Source: Apostichopus japonicus
Lineage: Eukaryota > Echinodermata > Holothuroidea > Aspidochirotida > Stichopodidae
Direction: 5' to 3'
NCBI RefSeq assembly: GCF_037975245.1
Contig: NC_092577.1
Coordinates: 14,067,013-14,131,012, forward strand
Length of the DNA stretch: 64,000 nucleotides
Positions 41,561-53,266 of the stretch are shown piece after piece (position 1 is the stretch's first letter; each line of letters opens with the position of its first letter). Both the position numbers and the translations under genes were made by a program. The notes beneath the pieces are model-generated. The model was not told where the DNA came from. It ran no database searches and worked only from the letters and a program-made list of their open reading frames with translations.

Positions 41561-43910
41561 ATACACACGCTGTTTTTGTTGTGATTACCGTATAGGTACT
41601 GTGCGGAGGGTGGGTTATGACGCAATCTGCTATGGCAGAGCTGACGTCACGTATTGTACTGTTCAAATCATATTTGAAATGTCTATCCATAACGATTAAA
41701 AAATCGTTTCTCTGTCAAACGCAACATTAGCGTTCTCATACTTTGACAACATATTTGGAAAATTATTTACTATTTTTTAAGGTAACTTCTTTGGGCCACC
41801 AGACAATCCTTTTAAGGTGTTCAACAAGCAAGCAATGTCTATTGGTATCGTATAATTGGTATCGTATAAGCTTCACAAGCCCTGTAAAGAATGTCGGAAC
41901 AGAACCCACTTAAATACAGTAAATACTTTAAAAAGGAAAACCAAATCCAGAATAAATGTGGAAAGCAGTGCTTGTTAATAAGCATCAATGACATCACATC
42001 TGCTTGAATCTAGTTCCCTTTCGGTACGAAATGTGACAATTTCTGTCAAATGGCATGTCAGCATCATGTGCATGCTTCACCAAGAATACTAGGGTGAGCT
42101 CATATGTGATGCTGGCATTCATATTCTTCAGTTTGCAGCATTACTTTGGTGTTAATTTAGTAATAAAATACAGCTGTTTTATGTGGATGATGAGGAAATG
42201 ATGGGTGGTGAGGGGGGGGGGGTCGGGAAGGGAGGGGAGGGTGAGGGGTTTGGATGACAGTGGGATGTTTTATCATCCATGGAGATTGTTCTAACCTGAG
42301 AACTTTGGTTTTTATATGATATTTCAAGAGTGTTTTTCTTATTTCTTATAAATCAACTTTATTGGTTTTTCAAACTGCCATCTTGATTTACTTTCATTAA
42401 GTTTGAAGAAAAGACAGCAAGAAAGAAAGAATTAGCATACAATCATTTTATCTAGATAACATTATTTGATAATATTATAAGGAAAGGTGTCAATTCAGAT
42501 CAATTTTGTGCAATGTCATTTTTTTTTCTTTTTTTTCTTCTTCATGTAGCTTTTTCAAGATTTTTAAAGATAAATTTTAGTGATTTTGAAATCACAATTC
42601 TATGATCTCCCACAAAATTCAGTGGATACTATCAAAATGTATACTTTTTGCTCCAAGGTTATATATGCCGAGTTTTCCTTTAAGAATTGTCAAGTAAATG
42701 GATTCCCAGTTTTATTCTTTATTGTAACATGGGGGTGGGGGGGGGTAGGGGAGCCCTAGCCCCGATTTCTTTCATTGCAGTCATTCTATTATCTTCTTCT
42801 GTCGTAAAATATATAATTTGATATAATTTATGATCTCATGTAGAAACATGTTGAGCAAGGAAACACGTCACATCACACGTCAGTCATCAAACTATGTGAC
42901 GCGGTAAAAACGTGTGTTGTGACATTTTTCTGGTGAGTGTCCGGGGGGGGGGGGTTTGTTTGTTTTATATAATCCATTTTTATTCCTATAATAATATATA
43001 CCAAGGTAGTTGTGAATATCACATAGTTGGGTCAGAGCGAGGCAAGATCAAAACCTTAAACAAAATGGAAAAAATTTGGTAAGCAAAGTAATGTGTCTTC
43101 TCAACGTATTGTCACTACAACAGTTTAACAAGACATGCAGGCATGGAATAATATAGTGTGTAATTTTTTGTTGTGAAGGAGCGTTTGAAACCTCCAAAAG
43201 TTGGTCTCTTTTAAACGACTAGGGTTCCTGTGTGTAAATATCTTTGGAATTGTGTCGGAATTTGACCATCTTGGATAAGTTTGTTTGTATCTGATACAAC
43301 AACGTGGAAGGCTAATGATAATAGGTGATATGTGTTAGGATATAGTAACCAGCTCATCAATATTTGAGATACCGGTTGTGACGGTAGAGTAAGAAAAACA
43401 TAACCCGTTTACTTTCCGCTTGTACTTGAGTGGTGAGGAGAATTCGGTTCCAAAGAAATTGAAAACATCTTTGCTTCAATTCATTGAAATTTGTTTTCAA
43501 GAAAATTCTTTCATTTTGTTTCAATATTTTCCTTTCATGATGTTCTTTCAATACAAGTTAACGTTTGTATCCTGCATGTGGATGGCATGAGTACGCAGAG
43601 ACATATGCATAGTGCATACACGATGTAGTCGTTAAACACCATTTCCTTTCTCGGTGAACCGACTACACAGCAGTTGTGAATGGTTTCTGTTCGTATCTGC
43701 ATCTAACAGGAACTTGAGGTTGGTCAGCAGTTATTTCATAAACAAAGAATTATTATATCAAGAAATAATCTGCCTGAATTAAATGCCATAGAACAAAGAT
43801 TATATTATAAAGTATTCACATGGGGTTTTAAGGCCAGTTTTGAGGCCAGTAATGGTCTTTGTTACTAATGCCCTACATTAATCTTGAGATATAAAGAAAT
43901 AAAATATGTA
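41561..43910. other. gene-free DNA
   Basis: AT-rich, with G runs near 42212, 42728 and 42942. No exon or element boundary recognised. Confidence 0.4.
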
Positions 43911-44160
43911 GGAACTCGCGAAGAAGCCTCATTGGCTTATCAAAGCCGCAAGCTGACCGAAGTCAGTCTCTTAGATTCATATTAAAGGTCCATGATTATG
44001 AATTGTCAATTGTTCACAAACTCTGTAACTGGACGACATGCATTAATCTTGGAGTGACTCGAACTCGGGACCTTATGATTGAAAGGCACCGGCGTTAACC
44101 ACTGAGCTAACACCCCTTTACAAATACTAGAAAAAATATCCTAATTTGAGTTTTAAAATC
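43911..44160 (-). mobile_element. tRNA-derived SINE, family A, copy 4
   Basis: The minus-strand head begins near 44120: GGGTGTTAGCTCAGTGG, then box B GGTCCCGAGTTCGAGTCACT. The body ends in TTCGCGAGTTCCTAC near 43911. The upstream linker AAACTCAAATTAGGATATT (44130-44155) is shared with the 26.2 kb copy. Confidence 0.88.
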
Positions 44161-47100
44161 GACTCAAATCCAGCAACCATCGTCCTGACCTTAAATGATT
44201 ATAGAGAGGATGAAGAGAGACTGAAGAACAACTCCCTCAAATAGCTGATCTTGCTCCGTGTGGGAGCTAGCATAGTTTAATGTTGTGTCTATAGGAGCTA
44301 TCAATTTGTTAAATCTGTGATGTCATACAGCGACTAGAGGATCTGAAACGTTTGACTTATCGTTTTTGTTTCTAATCATTTTCAAGATGGAATTGTTAAT
44401 AGTTTTAGCAATGAAACCAATGACCTATACGTTACATTCAAGCATTTGCAAAAAAAAAGTCATCTCCATAACAGAAAGTTAAATATTGTTATTGTAATTT
44501 ATAAAAAGAAAAAAAACCCAACACATTGAGAATAGTTGAATCACATATATTGCTCAATGATATCATGTTTAGACTTGATCAAGTCTTCAGTCCCAGTGTG
44601 TGAAGTAACATTAAATCTGTGATATCATCCAAATGTAATAAGATTTCATCACAGCTGTTTGGGGGAAGTTGTTCATGACATTATTCTCTATCACATAGAT
44701 TAATAATGTTGGTTGGGTTAGTGACTTCTGTCTGTGGAGGTGGGGAGGGAGGGAGGAGTGGGGGAAGGGGGGAGGGGATTTGTATATGACAGTTATTCTC
44801 TATCACATAGATTAATAATTATGGTTAGTTTGTGTGTGTCTCCTTTAACACAGTGTTTTGTTTTGCTGGATGATATCCCCTCTTTAGCATCGACACTAAT
44901 AGTAATTAAACATGGCTGCATTTATCCCAGTCATTTTGTGACGATTAATTAAGAAGTTATAAACTGGAATAATCCACTCAATAAAAGACACTGTGCTTCC
45001 TTCCTAGAATTTATACCATTTCACGGTAATCAGTTGAAGATTGACATTTTTCCTAGTATATAGTGCTAAAACTGAAATCTTAATTCCCAAACATCGTTTA
45101 ATTTTTCTCACTTTTACTATAACTATGAAAATCGAATCATTTTTTTTTAAAATTTTAATCACATTTGTTTACTTACTTTCGATATAACTTGGTAGTGGTG
45201 GTGTTGGATATATGACATTTTGGGTCAGTTTTGGGAGTTATTTGGGTTGTAAGTTTAATTCATATTTTTATGTTTATTCGTATTATATAATATCCGCTTT
45301 TCTTTAGTTTGACGTATCCCACGTGTTGTCCTACAATTTGTTCCTATATTCATATTTTTCCTTTCTATTTAAATGGTGTCGTTTTCCTTTGATCACCGCC
45401 CCCCCCCCCACGCTGAAATTCACCAATGCTTGTAAAAAAAAAAGTATAACGTGTGGTTGTCGAGACCCGTATATTTGCACTCTACGCTTTAGTACATTCC
45501 AACTAGAGTTCATCTATAGCCTTTACGATAACTGATATTATTTATTTATTGTTTTTGTGTTTATATTTGTATTTACGTAGTAAACGTTAGTGCTGGACTG
45601 GTTAAAAAAATAACGTTAAAACAATTATCTTATTAATTGCAGTAATATTATCGATGCAGCCTCCCCTTTGAAAACAAGTCCAAGGTGATGTTTTGTTAAG
45701 ACAGTTGTCTTGGTTTTGTTTTCCTTTTGGCCTGGCATGTTAGACATATGCAAATTTTGAGGTCAAGAAGTCACGACCAAGCTTGATCAAACGTGGACGA
45801 GCAAACGATCAAACGTGGACATTTTTTTCGGATTTTTTAAACGAAAATTGACAAAGTTTATGGACGAGGATACTCGAAAACATATTATTTACTGCTACTT
45901 TACTGTTACTGTATACCCCTTAAAAAATGTTTTCTTTTTGTCACGATGATAAATGCTTCTTTTATACAAGTCATGTAGAGGAGCAAAGTTCCCCATCGTG
46001 GATTAAATGCCATGTGTGGTAACAGGTGTATGAAAAACACTGTCAAACTAATGTTTGTTTATTTGTGCAAAAATGTCTTCTCGCCAGAACTCCCCCCCCC
46101 CCCCACCTAAATCAAAACAAAAGGGACCTCTCACCTACTAATGCCTTAACCAAGAAAAATAAAGTGTTAGTTTTTGGTAACCCATGGGGAGCGCTTTTCA
46201 CAATAAGATGTGATTTTGTTTCCAATTGAACCTTAGTAGGGAGTTACACTCGTTTTCATTCAGATATAATTAAAAGAATACCATGCGTATTTTAATATTG
46301 AATTGATCAAATTTTACCTGAACCAAAAAATAATCTTTGTTTTTTTTTGCTTTTTCTGTTTTAGAAGATTTATTTTTGTGTGTGTAACGTTTTAACTTAT
46401 TGACATGAACCACCAGACGGTAACATAAATTATGCAGTTGGTTTATATATTAATGCTTACATATTTCCGCCTGCAAATATGCTAGAACAGCAAAACAAAA
46501 TGTGAATGAATAAATAAAATATGGTCCCTATCTGAGCCTGATATATCATTAACTCCTCACTGCCTCCAAAAAGAATCAATTCATATTTGATGAGAAAACA
46601 ATTATATATTTGAGTTTGCATTGTCAGTTTGTTTCAAGAAGTAGAAGATACAACTATCTATCCACACCCAGTTGCAATAGCTGACCACATTTGTTTTCTT
46701 TCTAGCATATTTAACAATAATAGCAATGGTCTCTTACCTCCTCTTGAATGAAGTTTAATTACATGCAATGATTTGCCTTGATTTAGTATTGTAATACATG
46801 CAATTTAGATATGTTCAAACTATGAAATAATTTCATTTATTTTACAACGACATTTTGATTCTATAATAGGTTTGCATAGTAACATCACGATTCTGACTCG
46901 AGGGGGGTGGGGTGGGGGGGGGGAGAAGTCTTTACAAGTACGAAATGTGTCTTAGTCTGTCGTATATCTGATCAAACTTGACGATATCATATAGTTGGAA
47001 GGATAATTGTACAAACAACTTTAGGGCAATCTGGGGTGGGGATTGTCATGACTGCTAACAATTTAAAGACCATTCATGCTCTTAGTGTCGCCTGATTACC

Positions 47101-48209
47101 GTGTACCGTCATACCTTTGAGAAGGTTACGGTAGAGTAGCACCTCAGTTTAATGACATATCAATCAAGTCAGGGTGGCCGATAGGGGAGGGGGTGGGTGG
47201 TTGAGGGTGGATGTGGATTATCTAGTGTCATTTACAAAAAAGTATTCATAATAAATACATAAGGAAGACTAATTTAGGTATAGATTCATTGTAGTTAAGA
47301 TAACGAGATCTTATCAACTGTGATTGGTTGGTTATATCTCATAATAGCATGTCGTCATAATACCACGTGATATCTTATTGGATAGTTAGATTTAATATTA
47401 TCCTACCGTACCATCCTACGGTTAATATGAAGGTTATATTGATAGCACGAGTATAGCACAACGGTCACGTCAGGGTGGGGGATGAAAGATGAGGTGTTGG
47501 TGCAGGAGGAGGGGTGGGAGGTGAAATCATCTTGGCTCATTTCAAAACCAGAGAGAGAAACGTACGCAGCACAATATACAAATCAATTGTATATTAATAA
47601 TATCATAGACACTGGCATATAGGTATAAAATCAATGAATTTAAGATCATAATTTAACACGATATTCTCAGTTGTGATTGGTTCTATTTAATTAATTGCAG
47701 GTCATCATCATATCATATTATTCGACATATTAGATTTTATGATAACTTATAATTAAAATATTGTTTAAAACTTTATTTGATATCAAAAGAAGGGAAGAAA
47801 GATTGGAAAGAACAGAGAAGAGTTAATCATTGACATTGTTTTGTATTCATGATGTCATCGTAATATTCGTCAAGTTTTCAGTCCTTGAATTTCTTCTTTT
47901 TTTTTCTTTTTAAGTTTTTGAGTGAAATCAATCAATTATTCCGTATTTTTAATTGTAAAGCATGGAACACAGTTCTGGTTTAAATTGTTTACGAATGATA
48001 TTATGTCTAACTTTCGTTATTTAATTTCATGTTTTTTTTTTAAATTAATGAGATGAATAAATTAAGTTTTAAATCTGCGTTCTTACATGAGATATTTCTT
48101 TGTTAGTATGTAAAAGATAACCATCTTAGAATGTTAGTCTAGACAACTGCAGTATACTGTTGTTGATATTGATGCTTGTTGATACTGTTGTTGATATATA
48201 CCATGTATA
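44161..48209. other. gene-free DNA
   Basis: About 4 kb without a supported exon. G or C homopolymers occur at 44745-44775, 45401, 46091 and 46900-46922. The stretches 47170-47340 and 47465-47690 look like diverged copies of each other (shared CAACTGTGATTGGTTGG-type words and GTCAGGGTGG starts). No mobile-element ends were identified. Confidence 0.4.
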
Positions 48210-48217
48210 ATATGAAT

Positions 48218-49058
48218 CAGTGGCGTATAGCCAGCATTCAATTGTTAGGTGGGCAAGATTTTTCTTAAGGGGGCAACCCCGTGATGGTTGATGGTAGGAA
48301 TTACCAAGAAATATATATATATGGTCGCTGGAAATGCACATGGGTTGGTAGCTTGTAATGGTTATACAACCGGGCAAATCAGTGGCGTAGGAAGGTACTT
48401 TTGAGTGGGGGGGGGGGGGGGCTGAAGACTGGTGGCCGGCCTGGGGGAGGGGTCTAAGGGGAGGGGGTTCCCCTCCCCTTTGGATTTTTTTTTGCATTTC
48501 CAGGTGGCCTCAGATGCAATTTGGTGCAATATAGCACACTTCAACACTCACTCCATTTTGTAAAGAATTTTGCATTTTCACCTGGCCTTAGATGCAATTT
48601 GGTGCTTCAAATGAGATTTTTTTCTCATTTGGAAATGAAAATGGGGTTTTCTGACTTGCGGAGCGGGGGGGGGGGGGGGGCGGAACGATACTTCCGCCCC
48701 CATATTTTTCACTGGGGGGCTGGCGCCCCCCAGCCCCCCGGTTCCTGCGCCCTTGGGCCAAATTATTGGCGCTTTTTCTGTAGGACGATATTGATCAACG
48801 GTCTCCGTATGTGGGTATGATGAAGGCCCAAAATGTTTAATATCTCGGTCTGATTACCAAGTTCCGGCTTTACATGAAGTATGAACATGAGCCCTGAGGT
48901 ATGAATACTTGTGATTAGAACTCGAAAAAATGTAAAAAAGATGTATTTTGAATACATCACTGGATTTCATTGGGGGGGGGGAGGGCAAGACTGTAGCACA
49001 AAGCAAATTTTGGGGGCGTTGCCCCCCCCCCCCCCGGCCCCCTCTGGCTACGCCACTG
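48218..49058. mobile_element. non-autonomous hAT-like transposon (outer)
   Basis: Ends CAGTGGCGTATAGCCAG and the complement of CAGTGGCGTAGCCAGAG, flanked by a perfect 8-bp duplication ATATGAAT (48210-48217 and 49059-49066). A second hAT-like element (48380-48755) is inserted inside. No transposase. A C16 run lies beside the right end. Confidence 0.9.
48380..48755. mobile_element. non-autonomous hAT-like transposon (nested)
   Basis: Ends CAGTGGCGTAGGAAGG and the complement of CAAGGGCGCAGGAACC. Flanks GGGCAAAT (48372-48379) and GGCCAAAT (48756-48763) match at 7 of 8 bases. It is the same family as 57861-58196, in the opposite orientation, sharing GGTGGCCTCAGATGCAATTTG-type interior and GGGGTCTAAGGGGAGGGGG. 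Confidence 0.88.
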
Positions 49059-49494
49059 ATATGAATCACTGAAGTCTCTCGCCTAGTGTTATTTTCTTTA
49101 GCGCAGCACATGGCAAATAATTAATACAGTGATGACTACCAACCAAAAACTGGAGAAGTCAGTTGGTAAGGCACAGGATTTGCAATGCTGAGGCTTGCTT
49201 CAAATCCTATTCCTTTTTGCTCTTTTCAATTTAAACACATTTTAAGATTAACAGTGACGAACACAATTCGTCCCCGTTTTCGCGTAGTGACGAATATGCA
49301 CTTTTGGTGAAATTGAGTTAAATATTGTTCTTACCTATTTCGTATGGAACGCGAAAAGGCCAAAAACATTTTTCGTTGTCTAAACTAAGTTTGTTGCTGT
49401 GTAAACTAAAGTTGTTGCTGCTGTTTTACCACGTTGCTCAAACTCACGTTGATGTCTTAAAATTCCGTGGTCTAAACATACGTCGTTGTCTAAA

Positions 49495-49600
49495 CTTACG
49501 TTTACAACCAGCCTGGTCATTTGACCAGGTTGGTTGGGCGAAATGACCAGGCTGGTTGGGCGAAATGGCAATTGGGCGAAATGGTTGTTGGGCGAAGTGA
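49495..49600. repeat. short minisatellite
   Basis: Four or five copies of GGTTGGGCGAAATGACCAGGC-like units of variable length (10-22 bases). Confidence 0.75.
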
Positions 49601-49732
49601 CTAGAAAGCATGTAAACCAGAATGCATTGCATTGAGGTTTCGATGACTTCAGTAGGCCTACACTAGAAAGTTCTGCTTGTTAGTATAGCAGAACTAGCTG
49701 TTACTATAGAAATGGTCCGAACCACCATTTTG

Positions 49733-49925
49733 GCCTTCTCGGCCTTTTGGCTAAGATCATGTGTAGTATCTGTTCCCTTTCGAGGGGAATTGTGATGCAC
49801 AGCCGACGATGATCACACAGTCACAGTCCCGATGCAAAGGGACTGGGGCTGAGAGCGGATCAGTCGTTTGGTAGTTTGGTTTTCGTGCCCAGGTTCTTTC
49901 CTGGGTGACTTTTTCTTAAAAAAGT
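49733..49925 (+). mobile_element. SINE with U2 snRNA-derived head
   Basis: Positions 49735-49775 match the first part of U2 snRNA (CTTCTCGGCCTTTTGGCTAA, then GATCATGTGTAGTATCTGTTC), including the GTAGTA branch-site-recognition word. After 49776 the sequence departs from U2 and enters an unrelated body of about 145 bases ending in TTTTTCTTAAAAAAGT. A perfect 12-bp duplication ACCACCATTTTG lies at 49721-49732 and 49926-49937, showing that the whole 193-bp unit was inserted as one piece by target-primed reverse transcription. SINEs with snRNA-derived heads (SINEU) have been described in crocodilians. A simple U2 pseudogene would not explain the body. It is not a functional U2 gene because most of U2 is missing. 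Confidence 0.85.
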
Positions 49926-50059
49926 ACCACCATTTTGATACAATAACACTATGGCATGATAAACACAGGTCAGTCTGTTCATGGAGGTAAAAACAGACCT
50001 CCATGGTCTGTTGTACGTGGCTATACACACAATAGGGGTCTTGGAGGTCGGCCAAGTCT

Positions 50060-50968
50060 GAGGATCTGGGCAGACAAATGGAAGGTGACCTTTGAGCCAT
50101 CGAAATGCAAGGCACTGACAATCATAAGAAAGAGGAACCCTACCAAGCTGGATCTCATGTTTGGCAACACCAAACTGGCCGAAAAAGAGGAGCTGGAAAT
50201 TCTGGGAGTCACAATTGACAGCAAGCTGACCTAGGCAAAACACATCTCCAAGGTATCATCCAGAGCTGGACAGAGACTGGGTGCCCTGAGGAAAGTTGCC
50301 AACAAATTGGACATCAGGGGACGAGCAACAGTCTACAAGGCTCAGGTCCGTAGCGTGATGGAGTATGCCTCTCTTTCATGGATGAGTGCCTCGCCCACCA
50401 CCTTAAGACTACTTGACTCGATTCAGAAGAAGGCCCTTCGCATCATTGGCACAAGTGAGGAGAAAGCACGAACTGAGTTGAACATCTCATCTCTTCACCA
50501 AAGAGTCAGGTGGCAACAGCGACTGTTCTCTATAAGATGCACACCAACTCGTACCCACCGGACCTAAAGGCAATGCTACCACAACCCTTTGTAGCTAGAC
50601 GAGCTACACGCTCTAGCTTGTCGATGCCTGGCCATGCTTTCACAGTACCAGTTTCGAGGACAGTCTCCACTGGCAGGACCTTCATTCACTCTGCGGTACA
50701 AGTATGGAATAGCCTACCAGATAGCGTAGTTGTTGACATTTCTGACAACGGTGCTCAGTCCTTTAAGTGCAGGGTGCATCAGCATCTTATTTCCTGTGCC
50801 TGATGCTGTAGTAAGCCCCTCCCTTGTTCTAAGTTGCTGTGGACCACTGATTGGCTCATGTGGATTTCCTTTATAGTACCCTGTTGTCTATATTTGGTCT
50901 TGACTTCTGTCAATCTGCATGGGCTATTGTTCACTTTAGCATTTTATAAAAAAACAAAATAAAAAAAA
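50060..50968 (+). mobile_element. 5'-truncated non-LTR retrotransposon (LINE) 3' end
   Basis: Coding remnants correspond to the C-terminal part of a jockey/CR1/RTE-like LINE reverse transcriptase protein. The frame to 50234 has WKVTFEPSKCKALTIIRKR and LEILGVTIDSKLT; after an in-frame stop at 50232-50234 come LGALRKVANKLDIRGRATVY and SVMEYASLSWMSASP. A frameshift near 50505 leads to RTFIHSAVQVWNSLPDSVV, ending in QSFKCRVHQHLISCA and a stop at 50801-50803. A 3' UTR of about 150 bp and an A-rich end (about 50947-50968) follow. The catalytic part of the reverse transcriptase is absent. The precise clade is uncertain. Confidence 0.85.
50062..50803 (+). pseudogene. LINE reverse transcriptase C-terminal pseudogene
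   Basis: Broken into at least two frames with an internal stop (TAG at 50232) in the otherwise conserved motif SKLTWAKHI. It lacks the FADD-type catalytic motif and the endonuclease. The final ORF contains the W-N-LP-D-VV pattern and QSFK typical of the C-terminus of LINE ORF2 proteins. Confidence 0.82.
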
Positions 50969-52490
50969 GTCCATTTGGATTCACCAGACGCAAAATTGTG
51001 GAAACCTTGTTTTATAAGCTACCGTATCTCCAACCGCCAGCCTATCAGATAACATGTGCGTTACAGCTCATACGAATATAGGAGCTGCACGGTAAGCAAC
51101 TTATGAAAAACTTATAAAATGTTATAGGTTATGCATATACGCTGTGAATGTCGGAAATCAAGTACGAGTGTCTAGACAAAGTATACCAGCATAAAAATAC
51201 TGCACTTTTAATATGATATCATTGAGCCCCTTCAACAATGTGTAGAGATGATCCGGGAATGTCAGAACTCCAGTAAAACAAGTGTAGAGACAAACTGCCA
51301 GCATAAATACTCTGCTTTATGATGTCTGGATATGTTGTGAATATCGGCAATCAAGTAAAACGAGTGAAAGTAATATTACTAGAGACAAAAGTTTTCGTCC
51401 CGATCGAACACCAATTGCGTTGATTATATGACATATACTTTTACTTGTGTAGTTGTAAAGATGCGATCTTATCACTGCCTGTACTTTGTGAATGCTCTAC
51501 ACTCTTCGCTGTTTAACGGGGGCGGCCGTCCGACCTTCATTTCGCCCGCCCTGCCACTCTTTCCTCCTCGCCAACTTCGTATATAGTACCTCGAACCATG
51601 CTTTTACCTGCAACGATTTCACCAGCAACCCCAACTCTTCAAATACATTAGTGTGCATTTAGTACATTTAGTGTGCATATCTCGCTAAATTCCACGCAAT
51701 TTGTATTAGGCCTGTTCGAACTTCGGAGTTTCAACTGCACATGCGCATATCCTGAAAATTTGTGGAGAAAAGATCATATCACCTTACCTACAACACATAG
51801 CCTTAGTCAAAACTCGAGTGTATCTTGGATGATTAGTTTCTTGCATAACATGTTAGCGTTCTTTTTGGTCTTAAAATTCTTAACAATGCTGAGCGGGGTT
51901 TGTGTATATTCCATTTACCCCGCAATCCCTTTCGCAAATCGAAACTCTCCGAACTGGATTGGTGTTACGAATGAACTTGCTTGGCGGGTTTAGTAAACTA
52001 GTTCAGTGAGTGTATTGCTACGTACTTCAATATTGTGTCCTTCGTGTTACTCACGAAGCGCAGACTACATCCAACCATAGAGCAACTGATCCAACATTTA
52101 CCATGGATGCTTTGCAGTATTTGGAAACAACCAACTCCACGAAAATTATAATATTTAAATTAAATTTTTACGCAATGTCGATTAATATCTCAAACTTCAA
52201 TGACTACTTTTGACGATGGATACAGTAGTTTATACACACGAATGTTGCACCAGAATCATGGCTTGAAGCACGTGGTCAAGGGACCGCGAAAATTTACGCA
52301 AGTTTGCAACGAAGAAATTACTGTGGTATGAATGCACATTTTACATTATTAACTCTCAATACGGAGTGAACAAAACATACTGTGAGATGAAAAGTCCTCT
52401 TCAGTATCAGAGATGTTGTGGTAGCTTCCCGCAAAATTCATAGATTGCCTCAACTCATAACTTTCTGTGATAAAACAACTATTCAAATAT
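50969..52490. other. gene-free DNA
   Basis: Nothing recognised. Reading frames at 51673-51993 and 52010-52213 have no domain or splice context. Confidence 0.4.
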
Positions 52491-52496
52491 TAACAT

Positions 52497-52630
52497 CATC
52501 GTTAACAACGTCCTCGGAGTTGTAGCAACTATATCATGTAAATATCGTTGACAACGTGATTTTGTTCGACAAATCCGGTTGCTAACGATATTTACATTGC
52601 TGTTGCTACAAATCAGGACGTTAACGATTT
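52497..52630. repeat. imperfect hairpin
   Basis: About 50-nt arms, 52497-52556 and 52571-52630, are inverted copies sharing ATGTAAATATCGTT, GTTGTAGCAAC-like words and CGTTAAC/GTCCT. This may be the end of a MITE, since a GAACGCGAAAAGGGG-type terminus follows at 52636-52653. Confidence 0.7.
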
Positions 52631-52924
52631 TTTCCCCTTTTCGCGTTCCATAGTTAAACCATCATAGTACTTTGCGTTCATTGAGCACTGAAGATGCAAG
52701 CATGTTTGCAGACAATGAGTAAAGTAAGGGACTATTAGCCAAACAAATCGCGGGAAATTCGAGAAAACATCATTGGCTGTATTTAGCATGAAAATCTCTG
52801 TAATAGACATGTTGTTAGCTCTGCACGGAAGCAACTTGCGGTTGATTGTTATAATTTTTTTGAAAAGAAAGAATGATGTTCGTTCACAATGTGTTACAAC
52901 AACATAAATTTACATAGCAACGAA

Positions 52925-53065
52925 AGTGTAGACATCAACGTGAGTTTAGACATCAACGTGAGTTTAGACATCAACGTGAGTTTAGACATCAACGTGAGTT
53001 TAGACATTAAGGAGCGTTTACTCACCAACGTGACTTTATACATCAACTTAAGTTTAGACATCAAC
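52925..53065. repeat. 18-bp minisatellite
   Basis: Seven or eight copies of GACATCAACGTGAGTTTA; the later units are diverged. Part of the right subterminal zone of the 49.3-53.2 kb candidate element. Confidence 0.9.
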
Positions 53066-53266
53066 AAACAACAGCAACATGGTAAAATATCAGCAACAAC
53101 TTTAGTTTAGACAGCAACAAACTTAGTTTAGACAACGAAATATGGTTGCCCCTTCGCGTTCCATACCAGACAAGATAAGTTGGATACATGGTTATCAGAA
53201 ATATCGGAAATAAAGGTTGGTGTGCCTCAGGAGGGGGGGGGGGGGAGGGGGACCATTATCTGCTAC

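Larger units (their letters stand above)
49342..53166. mobile_element. possible 3.8 kb element with long inverted repeats
   Basis: The first ~100 bases (GTATGGAACGCGAAAAGGCC, then TTTCGTTGTCTAAACTAAG) recur inverted at about 53067-53166. Both ends continue into GTTGTCTAAACT-type repeats, including the 18-bp array at 52925-53065. A third, shorter end-like copy lies at 52630-52656. No target duplication was found, so boundaries and class are uncertain. Inside are a U2-headed SINE and a LINE fragment. Confidence 0.5.

Noticed and set aside
47170-47690. Possible gene or element from the repeated CTGTGATTGGTT context
   Set aside because: Only a weak, diverged duplication without boundaries or coding potential.
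48126-48547. Proline-rich minus-strand frames near 48.1-48.5 kb
   Set aside because: They arise from C/G homopolymers at the ends of nested hAT-like elements.
49735-49775. A functional U2 snRNA gene
   Set aside because: Only the first ~45 bases of U2 are present, followed by unrelated sequence inside a target duplication.
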